From: Cyanophora paradoxa | Lineage: Eukaryota; Glaucocystophyceae; Cyanophorales; Cyanophoraceae | Direction of reading: 5' to 3' | Length of the DNA: 64,000 bases | NCBI GenBank assembly: GCA_004431415.1 | Contig: QPMI01000428.1 | Location: forward strand, 372,001-436,000 | Shown here: piece after piece, positions 24,301 to 35,312 of the stretch | Layout: every line of letters begins with the position of its first letter | How positions within the stretch are numbered: the first letter of the stretch is position 1 | The notes under the pieces: generated by a model | Told to the model about the DNA's origin: nothing | Seen by the model: the letters and a program-made list of their open reading frames with translations, nothing else | The model's database searches: none | Program-made: the position numbers and the translations under genes

Positions 24301-27300
24301 CAGGGTTGACGGCCATTTGCAATATGCGCTTTCGTCTGCAGAGGACTCATGATCACGTTCACGAAGACTCACGAAGGAGTCTAGATCTAAGTTTAATTTA
24401 TAGCGCTAACTCACCCAGCTGGCCTCCAACGATGGCGATGGTCTGCGGACTGGCTACTGCCTGATTTGCAAGATCGTCGACGAACCGAAGGCGAAACGGG
24501 CCGCGTTTCTGCGCCAGCGCCTCTGCCACGACCGACGGCTCGATGTAGACGGCTGCCGTGTACTTGCGCGTACCCCGGGCACCAAATTTGACATCTTCGG
24601 GCTGGTTCATGTTGGAGTCGGAAAAGGTTGTGCTGTCGAGCTGAGAGGGAAACGAGAAGGGCAGCTTGGCCAGAGGCTGGCCGTTTGAATCGTCCAAGTA
24701 TACGAAGCTGTAGAAATGCGACAGCGACATCGCACATGGATGGCGACGGGTATACGTGTTCATGGAAAGGAAAGGTTCCGCAAAAGCTCCATATCCATAG
24801 TAAAGATAGGCTTGAAAGGCGGTCGGGAGCTCGTAGCACGTGATGGCGTTGTAGCGGCCGCTGGTCAAGACAGAGGGCCACTCGCAGGAACCCGCCAGTG
24901 GGTAGAAGCAGCGATCCGTGACGTAATACACCTCCGAATCGAAGTATGCCCCGTTCGCAGGATTGCGTACTCGTATTATTAAATTACTCTCGCTCCCATA
25001 CTGCAGCCGGGTCCAAAAGTCATTGCCGAGGAACACGACTGGCATTGTAAACGAGAACGATCCCCCGCCAGTCTGAATGCTGGGAGAAACACTGATCTGG
25101 AAAACTTGTAAGTATGGTTGTCAAAGCCATAATATAACGCATATTACAGTGAGGCGTACATTAGTTGCAATTTGATTCATGAACGGATGGAGAATCTGGA
25201 CGGACGCAGAGGGTACGGCCGCAGACGCAGACGAGTACGAGAAGGAGAGGGTGCTTCCCGCAAAGGCGCGCGGTCCGCGCAGGTAGGGCGAGCCGGCCAG
25301 CGGGTCCACCGGTTCCACGAGCGTCACTTGGACACCGCACAAGGTCAAGCTGTAAGCTGCGTGGGCACCAATGGCATGTGATGTGATGCCGCTGTAGGTA
25401 AAGCAAGAGAAATTTGAACTATGTTACGCACCGCTAGAGCAAGCGGATCCAGAGCCCCCTGAGCCTGAGCCGCCTGCAGATGTCAGCAGGCGCTGATTGT
25501 ACGCGTGCAGATCACAAAGATATCTCGTAGAGGTAAGAACTGACCTCCCGAATATATGTTTGTCGCGTTCAGCAGAGGGCTGGATGTTTGCCTCGAGAAG
25601 AAGACTTGCTCGCCGGGCTCGTTAGAGCTCTGGTACGTGAGCCCGTTCTTCATGGTCTGGATGCGCGGCACGACGGAAAGGAAGCCCCGCCCTCCTCTGG
25701 ACTGTGCCTGGCTGGCGAGCTGGGATGCCACGGTGCTGGGACAGTCGAAGAGGAAAGGGTCCGCCAGGCGCGCGGGGTTGCAACCGTCGACCAGAGACGC
25801 GATGGTAGGGCCGTAGTACGTGGAAAGCCCGTAAACGTCGGAGGCGCCAAGCCGAACCACTTGGGAGGACAACACGAAGAACATGGCAAGGTGGACGCTG
25901 ACGCCCGTGCAGTTGACACGGAAGCCGCGGGTCGAATCGATGCTCTCTGGCCACGTGCAGATCGGCGTGACAAGCTCTGTGCGTGCGGCGTTACGTCAGA
26001 CTGTTGACTTCATCAAAGCGGATTTTCTATGCATCATCAAAGCGGATTTTCTATGCATATGATGGCGGACCTGCAACAGGAAACGGTTCGGTTGTGTAGT
26101 TTGAATACCGATTGGTGGCGATAAGGCGATACGGCCCGTCGGCATAGTGCGACGCCCACCACGCAGGTGGGATCAGCAACGAAACGGCAGAGGACTGATG
26201 CGCGAAGTCCGGGTTATAGTAGTATGAGTCCGGCGTGGAGATATCAACCTGGTGCCCCGCCGAGTCGCGGAGTGTCAGGACGAGCTTGAAGGTAGAGGGG
26301 CGGTCGACGTTCCAGCACGCGATGCGCATGGTCTCGTTGACGACGAGGCGCGGGGCGGGCGGGTCGCCCGCAAAGTCCGTCGGGTCGAAAACGTTGCAGA
26401 AGGGGGCGCCGGGGTTCATTTCGGCTGCGCATTGCATATGGTGAGATAAAAAAGCCCGCCATAGATCATGCGTACTGCTATATAGATATCTCATGGGTTT
26501 CTTAGTTCTTATGCCGAACCATTAGATTGGAACGAGATGTTGTAAGAGCGTGGATCAATCACATCCATCGAAGACCGCAGAGTTGCTTGATTCCGGACCC
26601 TCATATTGAACGTTACTGGATTGTGTTCCGAGTGCCCTGAAAGTTGAAGAGAGGTTGTTGCTTGAATATCTCGAGGATACGAGTAGCTTAAGATGAACGT
26701 GAAATTTCCTGTTGGTGCAGTACCGTAATTGTAGAGAGATGCGATTGATCGTGGTACAAGTGCAGTCACGAGCGGTAGATACATGTCATGCGCGGAATCA
26801 AAAATGAATGTGTAGTGAGTATACCTTAATCCACCTCCCGACACAGCTGAAAATGTGTCCATTATGGGAATATTGAAGCAGTCGAACGCCACAGCTGAAA
26901 ATTCCTTCACAGCTGACGGCCAGTTGCAGAACGCCTCGTTATCTGCTCAGAGAAATTTCAATTTATTGTGCTACGGAAACTGTTTGCTGATACAATATTC
27001 CGAACGAACGCACTTCGCTGAAGCTGCCCTTCAACAACGGCGATATTTCGGGGACTGGGGACCGTCTCTCCACTTGTTTCGTCTACGAACCGCAGCCCGA
27101 ACGGCCCGCGCCCCAGCGCCAGCGCCTCCGCCACGACCGACGGCTCGACGTAGACGACAGCCGTGTACTTGCGCGTGCCCGTCGCCCCGAACTTTACATC
27201 CGCGGGCTGGTTGATGTTGGATTGTGAGAATTGAGAGCTGTCCAGTCCGGCAGGAAACGAGAAGGGCAGCTTGGCGAGGGGCTGCCCGTCGGCGGTATCG

Positions 27301-30300
27301 AGGTAGACGAAGCTGTGGTACTGCGGATACTCGATTCCGCAAGGGTTCGAATAACTCGGGGATCCTTCGAGGCGGGGCTCCATATAGTAGAGGTATGCCT
27401 GAAAGGCGGCGGGTAGCTCGTAGCAGGTGATGGCGTTGTAGCGACCGCTGGTCAAGGTCGAGGGCCACTCGCAGGAACCCGCCAGCGGGTAGAAGCAGCG
27501 TTCCGAGACATGGTAAGAATAGCTTGAATCCGAGAACTGCCCGCTGGTAGGATTCCGTATCCGCAAAGTATAAATATTATTCGAAATGCTGTACTGGAGA
27601 TTGGGGTCCGTGACCGGCGGCATCGTGAGGTTAAAGGAGCCTCCGCCAGTTTTTATTTCCGGAGTGACGTCGAGCTGAATGATTGAAAAAGGACCATCAG
27701 TGCAAAGCGCGCGAATTCGAATGGCTCGCACAGCGGCAGAGAACGCACTGTTGCGACAACTCGACCGTATGCATACGAAAAGATCTCGACTGTCGCAGCT
27801 GCGACGGCGACAGACGCCGACGAGTACGACACGGAGACGGTGCTTCCGGGGAAGGCGCGCGGTCCGCTCAGGTAGGGCGAGCCGGCCAGCGGGTCTACCG
27901 GATTAACAAGGGAAAGCTTGAAGTTACAGATGCCGAGACCTGCGTAGCTCCGGTGTAAAACTACGCTAACAAAACAAGTTCATTAAGAAAAGCGCACTTC
28001 CACTGCAAGAGGATCCACCTGTCAAAGAACTTGGGCGTGAGAATTCGGATACAAGACTTGAATTCGCACGCGGACCTCCCGTGTACGTAAAGCTTAGCAG
28101 AGGACTGGACGTCTGCCCCGAGAAGAACACTTGTTCTCCGGGAGCGCTGCTAGTCTGCCGTGCAAGACCGTCCTTCACGGTTTGAATTCGCGGCACGACT
28201 GTCAGGAATCCAAGCCCGCTCGGCTGGGCCTGGCTGGCAAGTTGGGCGGCCACGCTACTGGAGCAGTCAAAGACAAATGGGTCCGCCAGGCGCGCGGGGT
28301 TGCAGCCCTGCACAAGAGAAGCGATGGTGGGACCATAGTAATTCGTAAGGCCGTTGACATCGGAGGCGCGAAGCTGGACTGCTTGATTTGAGACCGGATT
28401 CACGAAGAACATTGCAAGATGGATGCTGACGCCCGTGCAGTTGACACGGAAGCCGCTCGAAGAGTCGATGCTGGTCGGCCAAGTGCACGTTGGCGTGACG
28501 ATCTCTGCGCGCGATAATTGAGCCATTTCGAATTCCCACGACGATTCGCCAAAAAGCTCTACCAGCAGACCTGCAACGGGGAATGGCTCGGAAGTGTAGT
28601 TAGCATATTGATTTTTAACGAAAAGGCTGAAGGGGCCGTCTGCGGAGTGCAGCGCCCACCAGTCGAAAGGGATTCGCAACGAGAGAACAGTCGGAGAGGA
28701 TGTCTGATAATTGTCCGGCATTGAGATGCCAACCTCGTGCCCCCCCGAATCGCGAAGTGCCAAGACGAGCTTGAATATGTAGGGGCTGTCGACGTTCCAG
28801 CAGGCGATGCGCATGGTTTCGTTGACGACGAGGCGCGGGGCCGGCGGGTCGCCCGCAAAGTCGGTCGGGTCGAACACGTTGCAGAAGGGCGCGCGGAGGT
28901 CCGTGGGGGCTGCGGTATAGTCGACGATGTCATTATCAATAAATAATCTCCGCGTATATAGAGTGCGGGGGCGTGCGGACCATCTGCTGCAAACATAGAT
29001 ACATTATAGAGTCTTGTGTCAGTCACACCCATTGACGACCGGAGTATATTCGGGTATAATTCATCCGATGCTCGTAAGCTAAACGCGACTGGATTGTGGT
29101 TCGAGTGTTCTGCAAGACCGACCGCCGCCTTGATTTCCGTGGTGCTAGGATAGGCATACTCGAAAACAAATGTGAAGTTTCCCCTCAGCATGTTGCCATC
29201 ATTATAAAGCGAAGAATACGACCGCGGGACGAAAACAGCCTTCGAGGGCAGAAATGTGTCGCGTGCAGAATCGAACATGAACAAGCGGGAATTAGACTCG
29301 GACAATGGGTTCCATCCGCGCATGTATTGTCCGATTGCGGCATCAGATATCGGTACGTTGAAGCAGTCGAACGCAATCGCAGTGTATTCCTGCAATGCTT
29401 TTGGCCAATTGCAGTATGCACTTTCATCTGCGTAGGAATTATATCAAAGAATCCGTACAATGTATAGAGAACCGGCTAGCACATGAACGCACCCAGCGGC
29501 GCAGCCAGCGCGGTGATATTCCGCGGGCTGGGCACTGTTTGGCCAGTCATCCCGTCCACGAACCGCAGCCCGAAGGGGCCGCGCCCCTGCGCCAGCGCCT
29601 CCGCCACGACCGACGGCTCGACGTAGACGGCCGCCGTGTACTTGCGCGTGCCTATAAAGCCGCGAATCACTTCGTCGGGCTGGTTCATATTGGAGTCGGG
29701 AAAGGCCGTGTCGTCGAGCTGAGAGGGGAATGAGAAGGGCAGCTTGGCAAGGGGCTGGCCGCTGGCGTCGTCCAGATACACGAAGCTGTAGTACTCCGAA
29801 TAGGAAATTCCGCAAGGATGGGCGTAGGTTGCTGAGATGAGCCGTGCCTCGCCATAGTAAAGGTACATCTGGAAGGCGGTCGGGAGCTCATAGCACGTAA
29901 TCGCATTGTAGCGGCCGCTGGTCAAGTTTGAAGGCCAGTCACAGGAGCCAGCCAGCGGGTAAAAGCATCGATCAGAGACGTGGTACACAGGTGCGGAGTC
30001 CGAGTACAATCCGGTAGCAGGATCCAGTATTCGCAGAAATAATGTGCGGTCCAGGCTGGACGATTGATAGATAAGTGGGGGTACTAGAATGTTGAAGGAG
30101 CCTCCTGTAGTTTGAATTGAAGGAGACGTAGTAACCTGAGCACATATTCAATACGTCGAGAACTACAAGACCGAATGACCGCAATGCGAAAAGAAATCAA
30201 GACGCACGTTTGCAACGATTTGATGCGGATATTGCACAACGATCTGGACGGAAGCTGAGGCCACGGCCACAGACGCCGACGAGTACGTCACGGAGAGCGT

Positions 30301-33178
30301 GCTGCCGGGGAAGATGCGCGTTCCGCCGGGGCTCAGGTATGGCGTGCCGGCCAACGGATCCTCCGGGTTCACGAGCTGGAGGCTCAGACCGCAAATGCCG
30401 AGGCCTGCGCCCACGACGAGCCCCAACATAAACCAATCGTTTGTTTTATGCAAGCTTGCGATCATGCATATGTGTGCATGATCAATTACGAGACGTACCA
30501 CCAGAACAACCTCCGGATCCCGGTGGCGGTGGTGATCCCGATCCCGATCCTGTTCGTGATTGGCGCTTATATAATTAGCCCGCAGATACATAGAGCTCGC
30601 AGCCGGACGAGCCGCGCGCGCGCTGACCGCCTGTGTATGTGAAGCTCATGACGGGGCTGGATGTCTGCCTCGAGAAAAACACCTGCTCGCCAGGCGAGTA
30701 AGGGCCTTGAGAAGCCAGCCCGTCCTTGACGGTCTGGATGCGAGGTATGACCGTGAAGAAGCCCTGGCCCCCTCTGCCCTGCCCCTCGCTGGCAAGCTGG
30801 GATGCCACCGTGCTGGAGCAGTCGAAGACGAAAGGGTCTGCCAGGCGCGCAGGGTTGCAGCCCTGGACTATGTCAGCGACGACGCTGCCGTAGTTTGTGT
30901 ACATCGAGAGGCCGTCGACGTTCGAAGCGTCGAGACGGATAACTTCGGATGAGAACGCATAGAAAAGGGCGAGGTGAACGGCAACGCCCGTGCAGCTGAC
31001 AGTGAAGCCCTGGGACGAGTCGACGCTGGATGGCCACGTGCAGCTCGGCGTGACGATTTCTGCATGCGATATATAAGTGAGCCCATTCCCCCAGAAGATT
31101 GGTCAACGAGCTCTAACAGCGGACCTGCAACGGGGAATGGCACGGAAGTGTAGTTGGCATACTGGTTTGCAGAGAAGAGACTGAAGGGTCCGTCGGCGGA
31201 GTGCAGAGCCCACCATTCGGGAGGGATCAGAAGAGAGACGATGGTCGCATAGTACGGATCGGAGGGGTTATTTGAATATTCCTCCGGCGTGGAGATGCCG
31301 ACCTCGTGCCCCCCCGAATCGCGAAGTGCCAAGGCAAGCTTGAACGTGGACGGGCTGTCAACATTCCAGCACGCGATGCGCATGGTCTCGTTGACGACGA
31401 GGCGCGGGGCCGGCGGGTCGCCGGCAAAGTCGGTCGGGTCGAACACGTTGCAGAAGGGGACGCGCGAGCTTGTATCGGCTGCCGCAGTGCAGCCGTGTTT
31501 AAAAATCAGATCACTTATGATAATATAAAATGTATGACTTCAATGAAGGATCAGATGAGAAAAGCGCACCGCCCAGCGACACGTTGAAAGAACGTGAATC
31601 GGCAACTCCCATAGTAGACCGCAGACCATTTCCATCGGAAACTCTCAAGCTGAACTTCAGTGGATTGTGGTCCGCGTGATCCGAAAGCGGCAATGAGCTG
31701 ACGGATCCGATAGCATATCCGGTCACAAACGTAAAGTTTCCTCTCAGCGCATCGCCGTCATTGTAAAAGGATGCGAACGATCGCGGGACAAAAACAGCCA
31801 TTAACGGCAGGTAAGTATCATGTGCAGAATCGAAGACGAAAGTCATGTAATAATGGGCTGTAGGATCCGTAATGAGCATGTTGTAGCAATCGACCGCCAC
31901 CGCAGTGAGCTCCGGCAGTGCTGCCGGCCAGCTGCAGTACGCGCTCTCATCTGCGAATGAACGCAGAACGATGAGAACAATTGCGTTTGCAACCTTTGAT
32001 TTATTAAGGAGACCAGTAGGGGCGCACCCAGCTGCCCCTCGACAACGGTGATGTCTCGCGCGCTGGACAACGTCGCTCCGCTTGTCGCATCCACGAACCG
32101 CAGGCCGAAGGGGCCGCGCCCCTGCGCCAGCGCCTCGGCAACGACCGACGGCTCGACGTAGACGGCCGCCGTGTACTTGCGCGTGCCCCAAGCGCCGAAT
32201 TGTACCCCCGCGGGCTGCACAGAGTTACTGACGGAGCCCGAGAAAATGGGAGCACCGTCGAGGAGCAGGGGAAACGAGAAGGGGAGCTTGGCCAGGGGCT
32301 GCCCGTCGGCGGCGTCGAGGTAAACGAAGCTGTAGTACTGCGGATGGAGAATTCCGCACGGGTTGGGGTACTGCTCGGATACCAGGCGCGGCTCCATGTA
32401 GTAAAGATAGGCTTGAAAGGCGACCGGGAGCTCGTAGCAGGTGATGGCGTTGTAGCGGCCGCTGGTCAAGGTCGATGGCCACTCGCAGGAGGCGGCCAGC
32501 GGGTAGAAGCAGCGCTCTGTGACGTGGTAGAAGAAGTTGTAGCCAGTGTCCGAGGAGAGCCCGCTTGCAGGATCCCGAATTTCTAATCTGTAATAATTAG
32601 CATGAACGTTGTACTGGAGATCCGGATCTGTGATGTTTGGCATCGTGAAGTTAAAGGAGCCTCCGCCAGTTTGAATCTCCGGCGTGACGCCGAGCTGAAT
32701 GATCATGACGTAAAATTAACCGCAAGTGCAAATTGCGCGAATATAATGGCTCGCACAGCGGCGGCAGAGATTTAGCACGCACTGTTGCGACAACTCGACC
32801 GTATGCGGGCGAAAAGATCTCTACTGTCGCAGCCGCAACGGCGACAGACGCCGACGAGTACGAAACGGAGAGGGTGCTTCCCGGGAAGGCGCGCGGTCCG
32901 CTCAGGTAGGGTGAGCCGGCAAGCGGGTCCACAGGATCGACGAGCTGTAGCGTCAGGCCGCTCATCGAGAGACCTGCAGCGCCCGAATTCTTCGTCACAC
33001 GAAGGCGCATGCATCTGAAATTTAAACGCATGCATGCGTAATAACAACACGCGATCAGAGGCTGAAGCATACCAACTGTATAGCCGCTGCTGATCAAGAC
33101 CAGGCAGGCAATCAGAAGAAAAGCAGCCGGCGCCGATTGCTCTGCGTTCCGAAGGCAAAAGCGAGTCAACATGTACAT
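17360..33178 (-). CDS. Giant modular multi-pass surface protein (spliced, many exons)
   Basis: The gene starts at the ATG at 33178 (a second ATG at 33172 is possible). Exon 33178-33073 encodes a signal peptide with the core APAAFLLIACLVLIS. A GTATGC donor at 33072 and an acceptor at 32974-32975 join it in frame to exon 2 at 32973. The ectodomain consists of four tandem modules of about 600 residues, each made of about five beta-sandwich-like domains. A Pro/Ser/Thr-rich stalk, PKD/REJ-like domains, a membrane helix, a Gly/Ala-rich low-complexity stretch and several more membrane helices follow, ending in an Arg- and Ala-rich tail with the stop at 17360-17362. Several domains (for example the one starting VNETMRIACWN and ending with FPVAG) resemble the fungal Kre9/Knh1 Ig-like fold, which is only a suggestion. 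The overall plan, a large ectodomain joined by PKD/REJ domains to a multi-pass region, recalls polycystin- or TRP-like receptors, but I cannot name the channel family. It is probably a plasma-membrane sensor or adhesion receptor. Confidence 0.7.
21480..22930 (-). other. Stalk and PKD/REJ-like domains of the modular surface protein
   Basis: The minus strand at about 22,900-22,740 encodes a Thr/Pro/Ser repeat (for example PTPTPEPVAAAPPTATPSAS), a typical extended O-glycosylated stalk. It is followed by a segment starting LAVLSAPGSVYLPARSFELD and containing LACSWSYEP, and another with RAGSYRFVLNVSAG, which together read like PKD/REJ-type Ig folds. Near 22,060 the motif SGSVVLDHRIN resembles the GSVVVD strand of SEA-like domains, and near 21,700 TVSVSPARVVVTNRNAS begins a further PKD-like unit. 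The assignment rests on motif shape only. Confidence 0.5.
22930..25375 (-). repeat. Ectodomain module 4 of 4 (membrane-proximal)
   Basis: Fourth copy, opening with LVEPVDPLAGSPYL. It contains CEWPS, EPSVVAEALAQKRGPFRL, a CKWPS domain, FDPTDFPGDPPAPRLVVNET, and a last domain with CNPLRLADPFVFDCSS. It appears the most divergent of the four by eye and runs directly into the Pro/Ser/Thr stalk. Confidence 0.75.
25540..27945 (-). repeat. Ectodomain module 3 of 4
   Basis: Third copy, opening with LVNPVDPLAGSPYL. It contains CEWPS, YVEPSVVAEALALGRGPFGL, a CNWPS domain, FDPTDFAGDPPAPRLVVNET, and a last domain with CNPARLADPFLFDCPS. Differences from the other copies are mainly single-residue changes. 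Confidence 0.75.
28040..30425 (-). repeat. Ectodomain module 2 of 4
   Basis: Second copy, opening with LVNPEDPLAGTPYL. It keeps the same domain order as module 1, including CDWPS, YVEPSVVAEALAQGRGPFGL, the FDPTDFAGDPPAPRLVVNET domain, CTWPTSID and GCNPARLADPFVFDCSS. Nucleotide similarity to module 1 is high over the domain cores, which points to duplication of a ~2.5-kb genomic segment with its introns. Confidence 0.75.
30600..32973 (-). repeat. Ectodomain module 1 of 4
   Basis: First copy of the large internal repeat. It opens with LVDPVDPLAGSPYL. It then holds a domain with CFYPLAASCEWPS and YVEPSVVAEALAQGRGPFGL, a domain with CSWPA, and a domain with FDPTDFAGDPPAPRLVVNET. The last domain has a CTWP-type start and CNPARLADPFVFDCSS. 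Introns interrupt it at domain borders, and border regions differ more than domain cores. Confidence 0.75.
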
Positions 33179-34269
33179 TCGTGATCATATACAAACATAA
33201 CGCTCCGTTCCGCCGCGGCGCAGCTGCAGGCCTCGGACTCACGTGCAGATCTAGATGCATATGCTCGCAATGAAGTCTCGGCCATTCCACTCGCAGATCT
33301 AGATCTAGACTCTGGTCCGAATCCACATCCATATGCATATGCTTGCTGCTGTTCACAATATTCGGATCCAGCTACAGATCCATATCGATATCTAGAGCGA
33401 CGCATACACATGTACATGGATGCTTTGGGCAGCTGCATGCGCAGTGGCCAGCTGATGTGTCCATATGCATGGCCCATGCCCACCAAGGGCCGCTCCGCGG
33501 GCCGCCGGCTGCGATGGCTGGCCATATCAGTGCATGGCCGTGCGTATATGCACCGGGCCGGCGCACGGCCCGTGGCAGCCTCGGCCCACGGCCGGAGGCC
33601 CGGAGCTGCGGTTGCACTGCAGCAATATAATCGCCGGCGCCGAGAGTCGACGGCCGCCGGAGAGGAGGTCTTGGCCAGCTATAGCCGGCTCATTAGCCGC
33701 TGCACGAGCCTGGGAGGTGCTGCGCGCCGCGCGCGCAAACATGAATCTCGCGCGCTGCCCAGGCACTGCCAGGCAGCCGCTGAGCTCAGCGGCTTTATTC
33801 GAGTTGGATCCGATTTCCGAAGCGCCGACCCGCGCGGCCGCCCGCCGCGGCGCGCACTGCAGACAATCGCCGCCGCAACAACGGACAACTTGGCAACCGA
33901 ATCGCCGCGGCGCGCGTACAGCGGCGCACTACGGTAGTCTCGTCCGATGGTCGGTAGACGGCGGACTCGAGCGCAGCTCCCGGCCCAGTCCCGGGTCCCG
34001 GGAATCGATCGATGTCGATAATATGACTCGATATCGCCGCGGCCCGCCGCCGGGCCGCCGGCGCCTGCCGGCGCTGCCAGGCTGCCGCAGGCCCGGCGCG
34101 GCCGCCGGGCGGCGCGGGCGCGGGCGGCGCCGCCGCGCCGGGCGGCGCCGGCCCGGCGGGCCCGCGCGGCCGCCGGGCGGCGCCGGCCGCCGGGCCGGGC
34201 ACTGCGGCGGGCAGCCGGCCCCGGGAGGCGGCGCCGGCGGCCGGGCAGCGCGTGACTCAGTGACTCCGA
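33179..34269. other. Palindrome-dense upstream region of the modular surface gene
   Basis: No gene is supported here. The stretch begins with palindrome clusters of balanced composition (AGATCTAGATCTAG, CATATGCATATGC, GATATC). By 34,030-34,240 it becomes a nearly pure G+C block of GCCGGC, GGCGCC and CGCGGC. Long open frames on both strands are compositional. It presumably contains the promoter of the minus-strand gene starting at 33178, but I could not identify specific sites. Confidence 0.5.
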
Positions 34270-34532
34270 TACCGTAAAACACTTAAGTAGTGCGGGCACT
34301 TAAGTAATGCGGTCCCGAAATAATGCGTTTTTCGCTGGCAAAACGCATTAATTTGGGGGCGCATTAATATCGAAGTGCTACGCCGGCGCTAAGAAAATTG
34401 CGGTATGTACCCCCCTCACGCAGCCAGAAGGCTTCAAAACGCATTAATTCGGGGGCGCATAATTAACCGAACTGGGGGTCCGGGTCCAAAAACGCATTAC
34501 TTACCGGCGCATTACTTAAGTGTTTTACGGTA
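34270..34532. mobile_element. MITE-like element with 25-bp terminal inverted repeats
   Basis: The left end (34270-34294) begins TACCGTAAAACACTTAAGTA. The right end (34508-34532) is its inverted copy, matching at 24 of 25 positions. TA lies at both outer edges, consistent with a TA target site, though the TA may belong to the repeat. Inside, the motif AAAACGCATTAATT with a following GGGGGCGCAT occurs twice (about 34,340 and 34,436). The element is 263 bp, lacks any coding capacity, and so would be non-autonomous. TA targets are typical of Tc1/mariner and related families, but no family is assigned. Confidence 0.65.
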
Positions 34533-35312
34533 ATGAGTCCGATTCATCATCAAAGCTTGCAATTTGCAAATGCAAGTTTGCAACTCCCGGCGTCTCCCGC
34601 GGGCCGCGGCCGGCGCCGAGCCCTGAGGGCCCCTGACCAATCAGATGAGCCTGTTATTCGGCTGTTACCTGACACCTGCATGCGGCCGTTTCGATGGCGC
34701 ACTGGCCAGTCACTGCATTCCGAGATCACGTGCACTATGCACGGCCTGGTACCCGCCTTCAGTGATGGCATTCTTTCTAGAAACATTTTTTAATTCTATT
34801 CCAGGAATAATTCCTAGAATGATTCCTGGAATGGTGCTGGGAACGCCGTTCTTTCAGGAATTGTTCCGAATAAGGGGGGGTACTAGTACTTGTTCGTGCA
34901 TGGGATTTTTCGCCAGAACGCAGCACACAGCGTCCAGCAGAGCGCGCCCGCATCGCAAATCGATGTCTGGTGAGAACGAGGGCTCAGCTGGCCCGCCGGA
35001 GTCGCCTCCGCAAGCGGTCTGCCCGACGACGTCGACGTCGACGACGACAGCTCGAGCTCACTGTTGCACCTTCGAACGCATGAATATGCTTCAATATTTA
35101 ATGCTTGACAGTTCATACAGTGGTCTCGGAAAGCGGGGAGGGGCTGACAGGGCGGGGCTGGGCCGGCATAGCGTGTATCATATTATGAGGGAAGGGTTTC
35201 TAGAAACAATAAAGAATTCGGAATCTTACTAGGAATATTCCAGGAATTATTCCTAGAATGGGCAGTTTTTCGGTTAATTCGGAATAACATCACTGCCCGC
35301 CTTAGGGCCGCC
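34533..35312. repeat. Spacer with a duplicated AATTCC-palindrome signature
   Basis: The sequence TTTCTAGAAAC followed shortly by CCAGGAATAATTCCTAGAAT occurs near 34,774-34,820. It recurs near 35,198-35,259, the second copy reading CCAGGAATTATTCCTAGAAT. The two sites are in direct orientation about 430 bp apart, and each is itself palindromic. The intervening DNA has no convincing gene. The pair could be the ends of another small element or a decayed direct repeat. The remainder of this spacer is ordinary non-coding sequence. Confidence 0.5.

Noticed and set aside
33465-34277. Plus-strand frame of 270 residues in the palindrome-dense region
   Set aside because: No domain, overlapping frames on both strands, and composition set by GGCC/GCGC palindromes.
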